Assembly (NCBI GenBank): GCA_965228775.1
Contig: OZ245840.1
Coordinates: 1,302,001-1,366,000 of the forward strand
DNA length: 64,000 nt
Reading direction: 5' to 3'
Source: JANQMY01 sp965228775
Lineage (GTDB): Bacteria; Pseudomonadota; Alphaproteobacteria; JANQMY01
The notes beneath the pieces are model-generated. The model was given only the letters and a program-made list of their open reading frames with translations. It made no database searches and was not told where the DNA came from. This document shows positions 29,233 to 37,124 of the stretch, in pieces (position 1 is the stretch's first letter; each line of letters begins with the position of its first letter). A program made the position numbers and the translations under genes.

Positions 29233-29717
29233 GACACCCCTCCCGGCTGGCTCGAACGGCCACCCAACACACCATGGCCCTGTCGGGCTTTTTCCGTATC
29301 ACTTGCCTGCAATGGCTCATAGGCCGACGGGTTCCAAAGCTGGAATTTCAGGCCCATACCCACAAAAGAAACGAAGTCGCTAATGCCCGCATGGTCCATA
29401 AAGGCCTGCGGCAGCTTGATCCTGCCTTCATTGTCAAATGACAGCTCGACAGAACCCCCAAGAATACATCTGACCAGCGTGTCATATTCTTCCGAAAACG
29501 GATCAAGGTCGCCGATCCGGCTCTCGATCTTTTCCATCAAAGTGGGGCCGAACGCTTCCAAGGCAGTCTGATTGAAGGATTTGAAGCAGTAGAAATGGTT
29601 CGCGCCCTGCAGAGCAAGCGCCTGACGGAATGGCGCGGGAACGGAGACTCGCCCTTTGCCATCAATCTTGTTGGTCACGGTGGAGACAAACGTCCTCACT
29701 GACCCCGAGACCCCCAT
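29229..29717 (-). CDS. mraZ: Transcriptional regulator MraZ
   Basis: MraZ is an AbrB-like DNA-binding protein that represses its own dcw operon in E. coli. The ATG at 29717 gives 162 residues; the 22-codon upstream extension to 29783 would run into the leader and was rejected. Two SpoVT-AbrB half-repeats are visible: NKIDGKGRVSVPAPFRQAL near residues 14-32, and DNEGRIKLPQAFMDHAGI in the second half. It is the first gene of the dcw operon. Three TGGGN repeats lie about 90-115 bases upstream of its start and are the expected binding site. Confidence 0.95.
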   Translation of the reverse strand: MGVSGSVRTFVSTVTNKIDGKGRVSVPAPFRQALALQGANHFYCFKSFNQTALEAFGPTLMEKIESRIGDLDPFSEEYDTLVRCILGGSVELSFDNEGRIKLPQAFMDHAGISDFVSFVGMGLKFQLWNPSAYEPLQASDTEKARQGHGVLGGRSSQPGGVS

Positions 29718-29805
29718 ACCTAGAAACCAAATCAATATCGGCGTTCTAAGTGTTTCGAACGCCGACCTCCCAAAAGGCGCCAACAGGCACCCAACCCAAC
29801 AACAT

Positions 29806-29830
29806 TGGGATGATTTGGGATATCATGGGT
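29806..29830. promoter_or_regulatory. Predicted MraZ operator: three TGGGN repeats, 10-bp period
   Basis: On the plus strand TGGGA (29806), TGGGA (29816) and TGGGT (29826) occur as direct repeats separated by exactly five bases. The known E. coli MraZ site is three TGGGN repeats with 5-nt spacers, so the match in sequence and spacing is exact. The repeats read on the strand opposite to mraZ transcription. They overlap the proposed -10 box, which would fit autorepression. Function is inferred. Confidence 0.8.
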
Positions 29831-29846
29831 ATTCATGTCCCGTCAA
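29819..29846 (-). promoter_or_regulatory. Candidate promoter of the mraZ/dcw operon
   Basis: On the minus strand TTGACG (29846-29841) is followed after 16 bases by GATATC (29824-29819), a -35/-10 pair of sigma-70 type with a good -35 and a weak -10. The -10 lies inside the TGGGN repeat array. It would leave a leader of about 95 bases before the mraZ ATG. Alternative -10 registers one base away are possible. Confidence 0.45.
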
Positions 29847-30095
29847 TACTGCGATTCCAAGAATTCGTTGAAATTCAGGCAGTTATCGGACATTGCTAAA
29901 AAGCATCAAGCAAGAACATCTGTAGAACTTTTAAAGAACAAACCTTTTGCAAACACCATATGTGGGGTCTCGACCCATGGGAGCCCATGTATGGAGGAAA
30001 TTACCAAATAAAGTCGGTTTGAACGCATTTAGCGGCGTTAAGAGTGCGTTATGAACAATTAACGCCGTGTTAATGCGCATTTTCGATTGAAAGCT

Positions 30096-30458
<363 letters not shown>

Positions 30459-30464
30459 GCACTG

Positions 30465-30493
30465 AACCTGGCAAGCCAGACCCTAGGCGTCAA
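30465..30493 (-). promoter_or_regulatory. Candidate rnpB promoter overlapping the ampD stop
   Basis: On the minus strand TTGACG (30493-30488) lies in the last sense codons of ampD (Val-Asp-Ala). Seventeen bases later comes CAGGTT (30470-30465), and the mature rnpB 5' end follows 6 bases further on. Spacing is ideal, but the -10 is a poor match, so a contribution of readthrough from ampD cannot be excluded. Confidence 0.5.
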
Positions 30494-31226
30494 CCTGTTC
30501 TAGCAAAGACCTCAAAACGGACTGCGTTTCCGCATCCGCGATCCCGTCCACCAAGGTTGGTCGAAAATGCCGCTGAAATGCCGTCACGACCGCCTGTGTT
30601 GTCGCGTCATAGAGACCATGTACCTGAAGGCCATATCCGTACTGCTCGAAAGAAGACTGAAGATCACGGACCTTTGGTGTGGAACTCATAGGATCGAGAG
30701 CCTCAACATCCAATGGCCCAACAGCATCAGGCCAAATACCTATGCCCTCCGACGCGAAGCGTTGCCAAGGAAACAACTCGCCAGGATCCATTTTGCGAAG
30801 CGGAGCAACATCTGAATGCGCAATGACATTGCGCGCGGGTACAGGATGTCTCTGCAAAACGTCCTTACACAAATTAATTACAGAAACCAACTGTGCCTCA
30901 GGGAATTTCACATAGCCGAATTCATGACCGGGATTGGCGATTTCGATTCCAACCGACGCCCCATTTATGTCCGTTTCTCCCCGCCAATGAGAAACGCCGG
31001 CGTGCCATGCACGCTTGGTTTCAGGCACATGCTGATAGATTTGCCCGGACTCATCAACTGTGTAGTGAGCGCTCACCTTTGCTTCCGGATCCGTCAACCT
31101 CTCAACAGCAGCTTCAGCCGACGTCATACCTGTGTAGTGCAAAATAAGATGATCTACCGTGCGCCCCTCCGCGCGGTCATCGCAGTTTGGCGACGGACGT
31201 TCAATGAACTTAAGCTCTTCCGTCAT
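30483..31226 (-). CDS. ampD: N-acetylmuramoyl-L-alanine amidase (AmpD-like) with peptidoglycan-binding tail
   Basis: This zinc amidase cleaves MurNAc (or anhydro-MurNAc) from stem peptides during cell-wall recycling. It has 247 residues. The amidase_2 domain shows LILHYTGM (first zinc His), SAHYTVDESGQIYQHV, RAWHAGVSHWRG and IAHSDVAPLRKMDPG (second His and Asp). A C-terminal peptidoglycan-binding repeat (LQSSFEQYGYGL...VTAFQRHFRP...DAETQSVLRSLL) follows. No signal peptide is seen, so the AmpD-type cytoplasmic role is favoured over AmiD. The binding tail leaves some doubt about the exact subtype. It overlaps the transporter gene by 4 bases. Confidence 0.88.
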   Translation of the reverse strand: MTEELKFIERPSPNCDDRAEGRTVDHLILHYTGMTSAEAAVERLTDPEAKVSAHYTVDESGQIYQHVPETKRAWHAGVSHWRGETDINGASVGIEIANPGHEFGYVKFPEAQLVSVINLCKDVLQRHPVPARNVIAHSDVAPLRKMDPGELFPWQRFASEGIGIWPDAVGPLDVEALDPMSSTPKVRDLQSSFEQYGYGLQVHGLYDATTQAVVTAFQRHFRPTLVDGIADAETQSVLRSLLEQVDA

Positions 31227-32098
31227 GGCAATGGATCCGATTCTCTCAAATCATCCGTACGCAGTGTAACAATAGTAACACCAACAAGCGTAATGGCACT
31301 TCCAATCAGCATTCGGGCCGTAAGTTGATCCCCCAGAAGCAGGAAGCCAAAGAATATCGTGAAGATTGGTGCCAAAAGCGTAAACGGCGCCAACACAGTC
31401 ACTTCGTATCTTTGAACCATCCAATAAAATCCGGCATGCGCCACCAGACTAGAGAGAAAAGCGCCATAAAACAAAATCATCCAAATGCTAAACGACGCCC
31501 CAGAAAATGCTTCGATCTGGCCTGTTTCAAAAACCAAAGAGAGCAAGAACAGAATGGGGGCTGACACGACGGCAACCCATGCTTGGAGTTCAAATACACC
31601 AACCCCATCAAGCCGGCGCATAAGTACCATGGCCATGGCGTGGGAAAACGCACCGCCAATCGCGAGGGTCAAACCACCGAGATAGGCAACCACCCTTGGG
31701 TCGAACGAAAAGAGCATGACACCGCCGAATGCCAGCAAAATACCCGACCAACGGCGCCAGCGAACCACTTCACCTAAGAAGAAGATGGAAAGAATGGTCG
31801 CAAAAGGAACCGACAGCTGAGCTGCCACAGCAATCGGAGCCACATCCCCAGAAATCGCAAGGCCCGAAAAGAACAAAGAAAATTCGAGCCAGCCTACCGT
31901 TGATGCGATCGCGATAATCAATGGCATCTTGCCGGGATGCCACCTAAGAAAAGGGATCAGCACCAATCCGACCAAAAGAAATCTAGCGCTTGTGAATATA
32001 AGAGGGGGGACGGAATCAAACGCCACTTTCATGATGATGGGCGCAAAGCCCCACAGAAAGGTGATCACGACCATGAACAGGAGATGCGGCAATGGCAT
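31223..32098 (-). CDS. DMT-superfamily (EamA) transporter
   Basis: An inner-membrane protein of 291 residues made of two EamA repeats, each of about five hydrophobic helices. It begins LLFMVVITFLWGFAPIIMKVAF, with SARFLLVGLVLIPFL in the first repeat. The second repeat ends LLAPIFTIFFGFLLLGDQLT and IGSAITLVGV, which is the classic EamA ending. Family members export amino acids or other metabolites, but the substrate here is unknown. Its stop overlaps the start of ampD by 4 bases, so it is likely cotranscribed with it. Confidence 0.88.
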   Translation of the reverse strand: MPLPHLLFMVVITFLWGFAPIIMKVAFDSVPPLIFTSARFLLVGLVLIPFLRWHPGKMPLIIAIASTVGWLEFSLFFSGLAISGDVAPIAVAAQLSVPFATILSIFFLGEVVRWRRWSGILLAFGGVMLFSFDPRVVAYLGGLTLAIGGAFSHAMAMVLMRRLDGVGVFELQAWVAVVSAPILFLLSLVFETGQIEAFSGASFSIWMILFYGAFLSSLVAHAGFYWMVQRYEVTVLAPFTLLAPIFTIFFGFLLLGDQLTARMLIGSAITLVGVTIVTLRTDDLRESDPLP

Positions 32099-32159
32099 GA
32101 GTTAGAATGTCCTGAAGAAGCTGACGAACAATCGACAGACGGGCAACGAGATCGGCCGG

Positions 32160-32882
32160 CTATCCGGTGCGGTCTTTCATGATCACATCATACGCGGCAT
32201 TGATTGCTGCGAGCTTCTCGTTCGCAAGCTCGACAAATTCTTCAGGAACACCACGCGCCATCAGGCGGTCAGGGTGATTTTCTTGAACCAGCCTCTTGTA
32301 GGCCCGTTTCAGATCCTCGTCGGAAATCGAGTAGTCCACTCCCAAAATGAGGTATGGATCCGCCTCATCCGGGCCGAGGTGACTTGCTTTGATTCGGGCG
32401 AATTCACCATCCGAAAACCCAAAGATTTCAGCAACACTTTGCAAATACAATAATTCGTTCTCGTGGAACACACCGTCCGCTTTGGCGATATGAAAAAGAC
32501 CATCCAAAACGTCTTCGAGAATGCCGGGATTGCTCTTGAACAAGTTGGCGATCTGACGCGCATAAGCGTCAAACCCGGCCACATCTTGCCGAGCAAAATT
32601 GAAAACCCGCTCCACATTGCGGTATTCAGATTGCTTGACGTCGAACACTTCGCGGAAAGCTTCCACCTCGTCGGCGGTCACAACCCCGTCGGCTTTTGCC
32701 ATTTTGGCGCTAAGCGCGATGAAGCCAATGGTAAACGCGACCTGCTTTTGGCCGCCGGATGCTTCTTGGTCGGATCCAATGTCGATCCCCAATTGCGCAG
32801 CCGCATGGCCAATAAGGTTGCCAAGCGGACTTCCAGCCGCCAGTCCCGCGACAGCGTCGGCGATTTTTCCCCAAACAGACAT
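32160..32882 (-). CDS. djlA: DjlA-like co-chaperone (TerB domain plus J domain)
   Basis: A 240-residue protein with an alpha-helical TerB-like domain (about residues 45-165; FIALSAKMAKADGVVTADEVEAF, ADGVFHENELLYLQSVAEIF). A C-terminal J domain follows (about 170-237; DPYLILGVDYSISDEDLKRAY) with the DnaK-stimulating HPD motif in QENHPDRLM. J proteins activate DnaK ATPase. The N-terminus lacks the strong membrane anchor of E. coli DjlA, so this version may be soluble or only peripherally bound. It lies 61 bases upstream of the transporter on the same strand and is divergent from the oxoprolinase gene. Confidence 0.88.
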   Translation of the reverse strand: MSVWGKIADAVAGLAAGSPLGNLIGHAAAQLGIDIGSDQEASGGQKQVAFTIGFIALSAKMAKADGVVTADEVEAFREVFDVKQSEYRNVERVFNFARQDVAGFDAYARQIANLFKSNPGILEDVLDGLFHIAKADGVFHENELLYLQSVAEIFGFSDGEFARIKASHLGPDEADPYLILGVDYSISDEDLKRAYKRLVQENHPDRLMARGVPEEFVELANEKLAAINAAYDVIMKDRTG

Positions 32883-32996
32883 TCGGCTATGTCTACCTCA
32901 ATCTGCATTCAATTTCGACTGAGCGCATTGCCTCAGTTAAGGGCGCATGCCACACCTTGTTAACCGTAAACCGCCAAACAACCGGATTGAGAGACG

Positions 32997-35900
32997 ATGC
33001 CCCCAATCGACGGAAAATGGGAATTTTGGATTGACCGAGGGGGTACTTTTACGGATGTGGTCGCCAAAGACCCGACCGGCACCATTAGCGTTAGAAAACT
33101 GCTTTCACAGAATCCCGAGCAATACGAAGACGCGGCCCTCGCCGCCATAAGGCAGTTCCTTGATGTTCCCAATGGCTCTCCTATTCCCTCGTCAAGAATC
33201 AATGCCGTCAAGATGGGAACGACGGTTGCCACCAATGCCCTTCTGGAAAGAAAGGGCACGCCGACCGTCCTCGTCACGACGCGCGGCTTCGCCGATTCTC
33301 TCCGTATAGGCTACCAAAACCGGCCGGATCTATTTGCACTCAAAATTGAGCTGCCCGACATGCTTTACGCCGAAGTGATCGAAGCTGATGAGAGGGTTTC
33401 TGCACACGGACAAGTCCTTCGAGAATTAGATACAGATTGCCTTACGGAAAAACTGCAAAAAACTTTCGACGAGGGCTATCGCTCAGCCGCAATCACTTTC
33501 ATGCACAGCTACAAAAATGGTGCGCATGAACAAGCTGCAGCAGAGATCGCCAAAAATATCGGCTTCACGCAAATATCCTGCAGCCACCAAGTGAGCCCTT
33601 TGATGAAATTGATTGGCCGCGGTGACACTACGGTTGCCGACGCCTACCTGACGCCCGTGTTGCGCGCCTACATCGATACGGTTGAAGCCGATATCCAGGG
33701 CTCTTCGGAATTCTCGTCACTGTTTTTTATGCAGTCTAACGGTGACTTGACCGAGGCTGACCAATTCCAAGGAAAAGACGCCATTCTCTCCGGTCCTGCG
33801 GGAGGTGTCGTCGGCGCAGTGAAATGCGCAGAGGCATTGGGACTGGATAATCTAGTCGGCTTCGATATGGGCGGAACGTCTACAGACGTTTGGCATTATG
33901 CGGGTCAATACGAGAGGACGCTCGAGACGATCGTTGCCGGCACCCGAATCCGAGCCCCCATGATGCAAATTCATACTGTGGCCGCAGGAGGCGGATCTAT
34001 CTTAAAGTTCGATGGCGCAAGACTTCGCGTGGGCCCGGAATCGGCTGGCGCCACTCCTGGACCGGCTTGCTATCGCCGTGATGGCCCGCTCGCCGTTACT
34101 GACGCAAACCTTATGACCGGCAGGATTCAGCGAAGCCAGTTTCCAAACATTTTTGGTCCGAACGGCGACCAGCCGTTGGACCAGGAAATTGTAGCGAGGA
34201 AGTTTGAAGACCTCGCAAGCAAAACCGACGGTCGGTACACGCCCGAAGAAATCGCGGAAGGCTTTACGCAAATCGCCGTACAAAACATGGCGCAGGCTGT
34301 AAAAAAGATATCAGTCCAACGCGGGCACGACATTACCAATCACACGCTGATTTCTTTCGGCGGGGCCGCTGGCCAATTGGCATGTCAGGTCGCAGATGCA
34401 CTAGGCATCGAGTCGATCTTTGTCCATCGAAATGCGAGTGTTTTGTCTGCATACGGTATGGGCTTAGCAGATATTGGCGCCCATAGAGAACAGGCAGTTG
34501 AAGCGCCGCTTTCGAAGGATTCGGTGAAGCATGGTGAGCAAGTCTTCGCGGAGATGCAGTTGCTAACAATTGCAGAGGTTGAGCGCCAAGGTGTCAACCG
34601 CGCAAACATCGAACATAAGAGAAGGGCCTATCTGAAATACTCCGGAACCGATAACGCCCTTGAGATCCCCTTTAGTACTGTTGACGAGATGCGTGTGGTT
34701 TTTGAAGAACGCCATCGTTCTCAATTCGGATTTGTTGATCCATCAAAGCCGCTCATTCTCGAAGCCGTTTCTTTGGAGACTGTAGGAAAGACTCTTTCAA
34801 ACCTCGATCACAGCGGCGGCGACAATAACACCACTGAACGTGACCAAATCGAAAGCCATCAAACCGGGGCTCTTTACACAAACGGAAAATGGGAGAATGT
34901 GCCCATCCTCAATCGTGACGCCTTGCCTGTTGGAACCGAAGTCACAGGTCCCGCTCTCATCGTGGACCCTCTCAGCAGTTTCACTTTGGAAACCGGATGG
35001 CAGGCACGCATAGATCGCGACAATATTCTTTTGTCGCGCTCAACCCCAACCGCTACTGACCGCAAATTGGATACGGCTGTTAGCCCAATCATGCTGGAGA
35101 TATTCAACAGCCTTTTCATGAGCATCGCGGAACAGATGGGCTACGCTTTGGAAAAGACGGCACACTCCGTCAACATAAAGGAACGCCTCGATTTCTCATG
35201 TGCTTTGTTCGATGCAAACGGAAATCTGGTTGCGAACGCCCCGCACATGCCGGTCCATCTTGGCTCTATGGGTGAAAGCGTAAAATCGGTTATCCGAGCC
35301 GTTGGCGACCAACTTAAGACCGGAGACGTATATGTCCTAAACAACCCGTACAATGGCGGGACCCATCTGCCCGACATCACAGTGGTCACGCCAGTGTTCG
35401 ATGACGCAGACGATGAAATCATTTTTTACGTGGCGGCGCGTGGCCACCATGCCGACGTCGGCGGGATGACACCTGGTTCTATGCCCGCACATTCAAAAAC
35501 AATCGAAGACGAAGGTATTCTGATCGACAACTTCCTCCTTGTGAAGAATGGGTATTTCAGAGAGGAAGAGCTTGTTGCATTGCTGACCTCCGGCAAGCTG
35601 CCTGCGAGGAACCCTGCACAAAATGTAGCAGACTTGAAGGCACAGGTGGCAGCTTGTCAGAAAGGTACTGACGAACTGAACGCCCTCGTTTCCACTTATG
35701 GGCTTGACGTGGTCCAAGCCTATATGCGGCACGTGCAAAATAATGCGGAGGAATCCGTACGGCGGGTGCTGGACAAACTCCAAGACGGTTCCTTTGAACT
35801 TGTGACGGACAATGACGATCGAATTCGCGTTGAGATCACCGTCGACAAAGAGAAGCGCGAAGCGAAGATCGATTTCACAGGGACCAGCAGCCAAACAGCA

Positions 35901-36614
35901 TCAAACTTCAATGCACCCTCTGCGGTTACAAGGGCGGCCATTCTTTATGTGTTTCGTTGCCTGGTGGGGGAAGACATTCCGCTCAATGATGGATGCCTCA
36001 AGCCACTGAACATCATAATTCCGAAGAACTCGCTGTTAGATCCCTCTTTCCCGGCGGCTGTCGTTGCCGGCAATGTAGAAACAAGCCAAGCTGTAACCGA
36101 TGCACTTTTCGGGGCCTGTGGCGTCATGGCCGCTGCTCAGGGCACGATGAACAATCTGACATTCGGAAATGATCGTCACCAATATTATGAAACCATTTGT
36201 GGTGGATCTGGCGCTGGAAATGGATTCGATGGCACCAGTGCGGTCCACACACACATGACGAACTCGCGCCTAACCGACCCGGAAGTATTAGAGTTCCGTT
36301 TCCCCGTTCTTCTGGAGTCCTTTGCCATTCGGCCCGGCTCTGGCGGGGGCGGACAATACAAAGGCGGCGATGGGGCGCTTAGAGACATTCAATTCCTAGA
36401 AGACATGGACGTGTCATTACTTTCGTCGCGAAGGTCGACCGTCCCGTTTGGTTTGAATGGTGGCGGCAAAGCTTTGTCCGGATCAGCAATCATTGTTCGG
36501 TCAAACGGTACTGAAGAACGTATGGAAGCCTGCGATCACGTTGCCGTTCGGTCCGGCGACCGCATTGTTATTTCGACGCCGGGCGGTGGAGGATTCGGCT
36601 CCGCGAACAGCTGA
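32997..36614 (+). CDS. 5-oxoprolinase / hydantoinase HyuA-HyuB fusion
   Basis: A 1205-residue ATP-dependent enzyme predicted to open 5-oxoproline (or a hydantoin-like ring) to the amino acid. Residues about 1-680 are the HyuA half, with an actin-like N-terminus (WIDRGGTFTDVVA), VGFDMGGTSTDVW and TVAAGGGSILKFD. Residues about 690-1205 are the HyuB half, with SVNIKERLDFSCALFD, NNPYNGGTHLPDITVV, GHHADVGGMTPGSMP and the glycine-rich IRPGSGGGGQYKGGDG. The single-chain arrangement matches eukaryotic and many alphaproteobacterial oxoprolinases, while hydantoinases are usually two chains. It stands alone on the plus strand. Substrate is inferred from domain fusion only. Confidence 0.9.
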   Translation: MPPIDGKWEFWIDRGGTFTDVVAKDPTGTISVRKLLSQNPEQYEDAALAAIRQFLDVPNGSPIPSSRINAVKMGTTVATNALLERKGTPTVLVTTRGFADSLRIGYQNRPDLFALKIELPDMLYAEVIEADERVSAHGQVLRELDTDCLTEKLQKTFDEGYRSAAITFMHSYKNGAHEQAAAEIAKNIGFTQISCSHQVSPLMKLIGRGDTTVADAYLTPVLRAYIDTVEADIQGSSEFSSLFFMQSNGDLTEADQFQGKDAILSGPAGGVVGAVKCAEALGLDNLVGFDMGGTSTDVWHYAGQYERTLETIVAGTRIRAPMMQIHTVAAGGGSILKFDGARLRVGPESAGATPGPACYRRDGPLAVTDANLMTGRIQRSQFPNIFGPNGDQPLDQEIVARKFEDLASKTDGRYTPEEIAEGFTQIAVQNMAQAVKKISVQRGHDITNHTLISFGGAAGQLACQVADALGIESIFVHRNASVLSAYGMGLADIGAHREQAVEAPLSKDSVKHGEQVFAEMQLLTIAEVERQGVNRANIEHKRRAYLKYSGTDNALEIPFSTVDEMRVVFEERHRSQFGFVDPSKPLILEAVSLETVGKTLSNLDHSGGDNNTTERDQIESHQTGALYTNGKWENVPILNRDALPVGTEVTGPALIVDPLSSFTLETGWQARIDRDNILLSRSTPTATDRKLDTAVSPIMLEIFNSLFMSIAEQMGYALEKTAHSVNIKERLDFSCALFDANGNLVANAPHMPVHLGSMGESVKSVIRAVGDQLKTGDVYVLNNPYNGGTHLPDITVVTPVFDDADDEIIFYVAARGHHADVGGMTPGSMPAHSKTIEDEGILIDNFLLVKNGYFREEELVALLTSGKLPARNPAQNVADLKAQVAACQKGTDELNALVSTYGLDVVQAYMRHVQNNAEESVRRVLDKLQDGSFELVTDNDDRIRVEITVDKEKREAKIDFTGTSSQTASNFNAPSAVTRAAILYVFRCLVGEDIPLNDGCLKPLNIIIPKNSLLDPSFPAAVVAGNVETSQAVTDALFGACGVMAAAQGTMNNLTFGNDRHQYYETICGGSGAGNGFDGTSAVHTHMTNSRLTDPEVLEFRFPVLLESFAIRPGSGGGGQYKGGDGALRDIQFLEDMDVSLLSSRRSTVPFGLNGGGKALSGSAIIVRSNGTEERMEACDHVAVRSGDRIVISTPGGGGFGSANS

Positions 36615-36935
36615 CGTCAAATTGCACCTCATTGACGCCAATTTCCGCAAAAAGTGTATCTTGTGCGCAGCCTTTATCAAAATAAGCGATAGTGTCATAA
36701 CAGTTTCACCGAGCAAAAGTGACGGAGCTTCACTTTTGCATTTGAAAAAAAGCAAAACAATTTCAAGTGGCTAGAGCTATTTCTAACACTTGCGTGCACA
36801 AAACGAGTCGGATTGCCTAACACATTGCTAACCAACCACTTCGAATTGTCGCAACGCAGCAACGAATTTTGTTTGCCACCAACAAATTTGACGGCACAAT
36901 CCGCGCCAACCCAAACCTCAGAAGGGTATAGCGAC
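36615..36935. other. Intergenic stretch upstream of the 23-residue membrane peptide
   Basis: 321 bases without a credible larger gene. It contains a perfect 10-bp inverted repeat at 36713-36739 (GCAAAAGTGA, 7-base loop, TCACTTTTGC). This could be a factor-independent stop for the oxoprolinase message without a T tract, or an operator. An AT-rich segment follows, and no convincing sigma-70 promoter was found before the peptide. Confidence 0.5.
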
Positions 36936-37007
36936 ATGGACCTCGGTTATATTGCCACTGGCTTTGTGTTTGCGTTTATTGGTGCGATCGTGATGGGAGT
37001 TTTGTGA
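36936..37007 (+). CDS. Predicted 23-residue single-span membrane peptide
   Basis: The ATG at 36936 opens a 23-codon frame, MDLGYIATGF then VFAFIGAIVMGVL, ending in TGA. AGAAGGG lies 9 bases upstream, which is a strong ribosome site. Almost the whole product is one hydrophobic helix with glycines spaced as in helix-packing motifs. This is the size and composition of small subunits that ride on large membrane complexes. A longer 64-codon frame starting at 36813 has no ribosome site. A perfect hairpin terminator follows at 37072. I do not recognise the family, and the gene is inferred from start signal, composition and terminator. Confidence 0.6.
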   Translation: MDLGYIATGFVFAFIGAIVMGVL

Positions 37008-37071
37008 GAACTCTTTGACGGATTGCCCCTACTCGCTCGAATATTGAGGGACAGAAGGGGTAAAAGAATTT

Positions 37072-37100
37072 GGGCGGCGCTCACAAGAGCGCCGCCCTTT
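37072..37100. terminator. Strong hairpin between membrane peptide and metH, possibly bidirectional
   Basis: GGGCGGCGCTC (37072-37082) pairs perfectly with GAGCGCCGCCC (37087-37097) across the loop ACAA, followed by TTT on the plus strand. It lies between convergent transcripts, 64 bases after the small peptide and 27 bases after the metH stop. The reverse side has an A/T-rich flank (AAATTC), so it may serve both genes. Confidence 0.8.
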
Positions 37101-37124
37101 CGATTCTATATCTGCCATCTAGAA

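Larger units (their letters stand above)
29718..30095. other. Intergenic stretch between mraZ and rnpB
   Basis: 378 bases without a gene. It holds the MraZ operator and a candidate mraZ promoter (separate entries), and an inverted repeat at 30033-30067 next to the 3' end of rnpB (see findings). The remainder, about 29850-30020, shows nothing I can name. Transcription of mraZ and any rnpB readthrough both run on the minus strand. Confidence 0.6.

Noticed and set aside
36813..37007. A 64-codon version of the small membrane peptide
   Set aside because: There is no ribosome site at the upstream ATG, and the first 41 residues are unremarkable. The inner ATG at 36936 has AGAAGGG.
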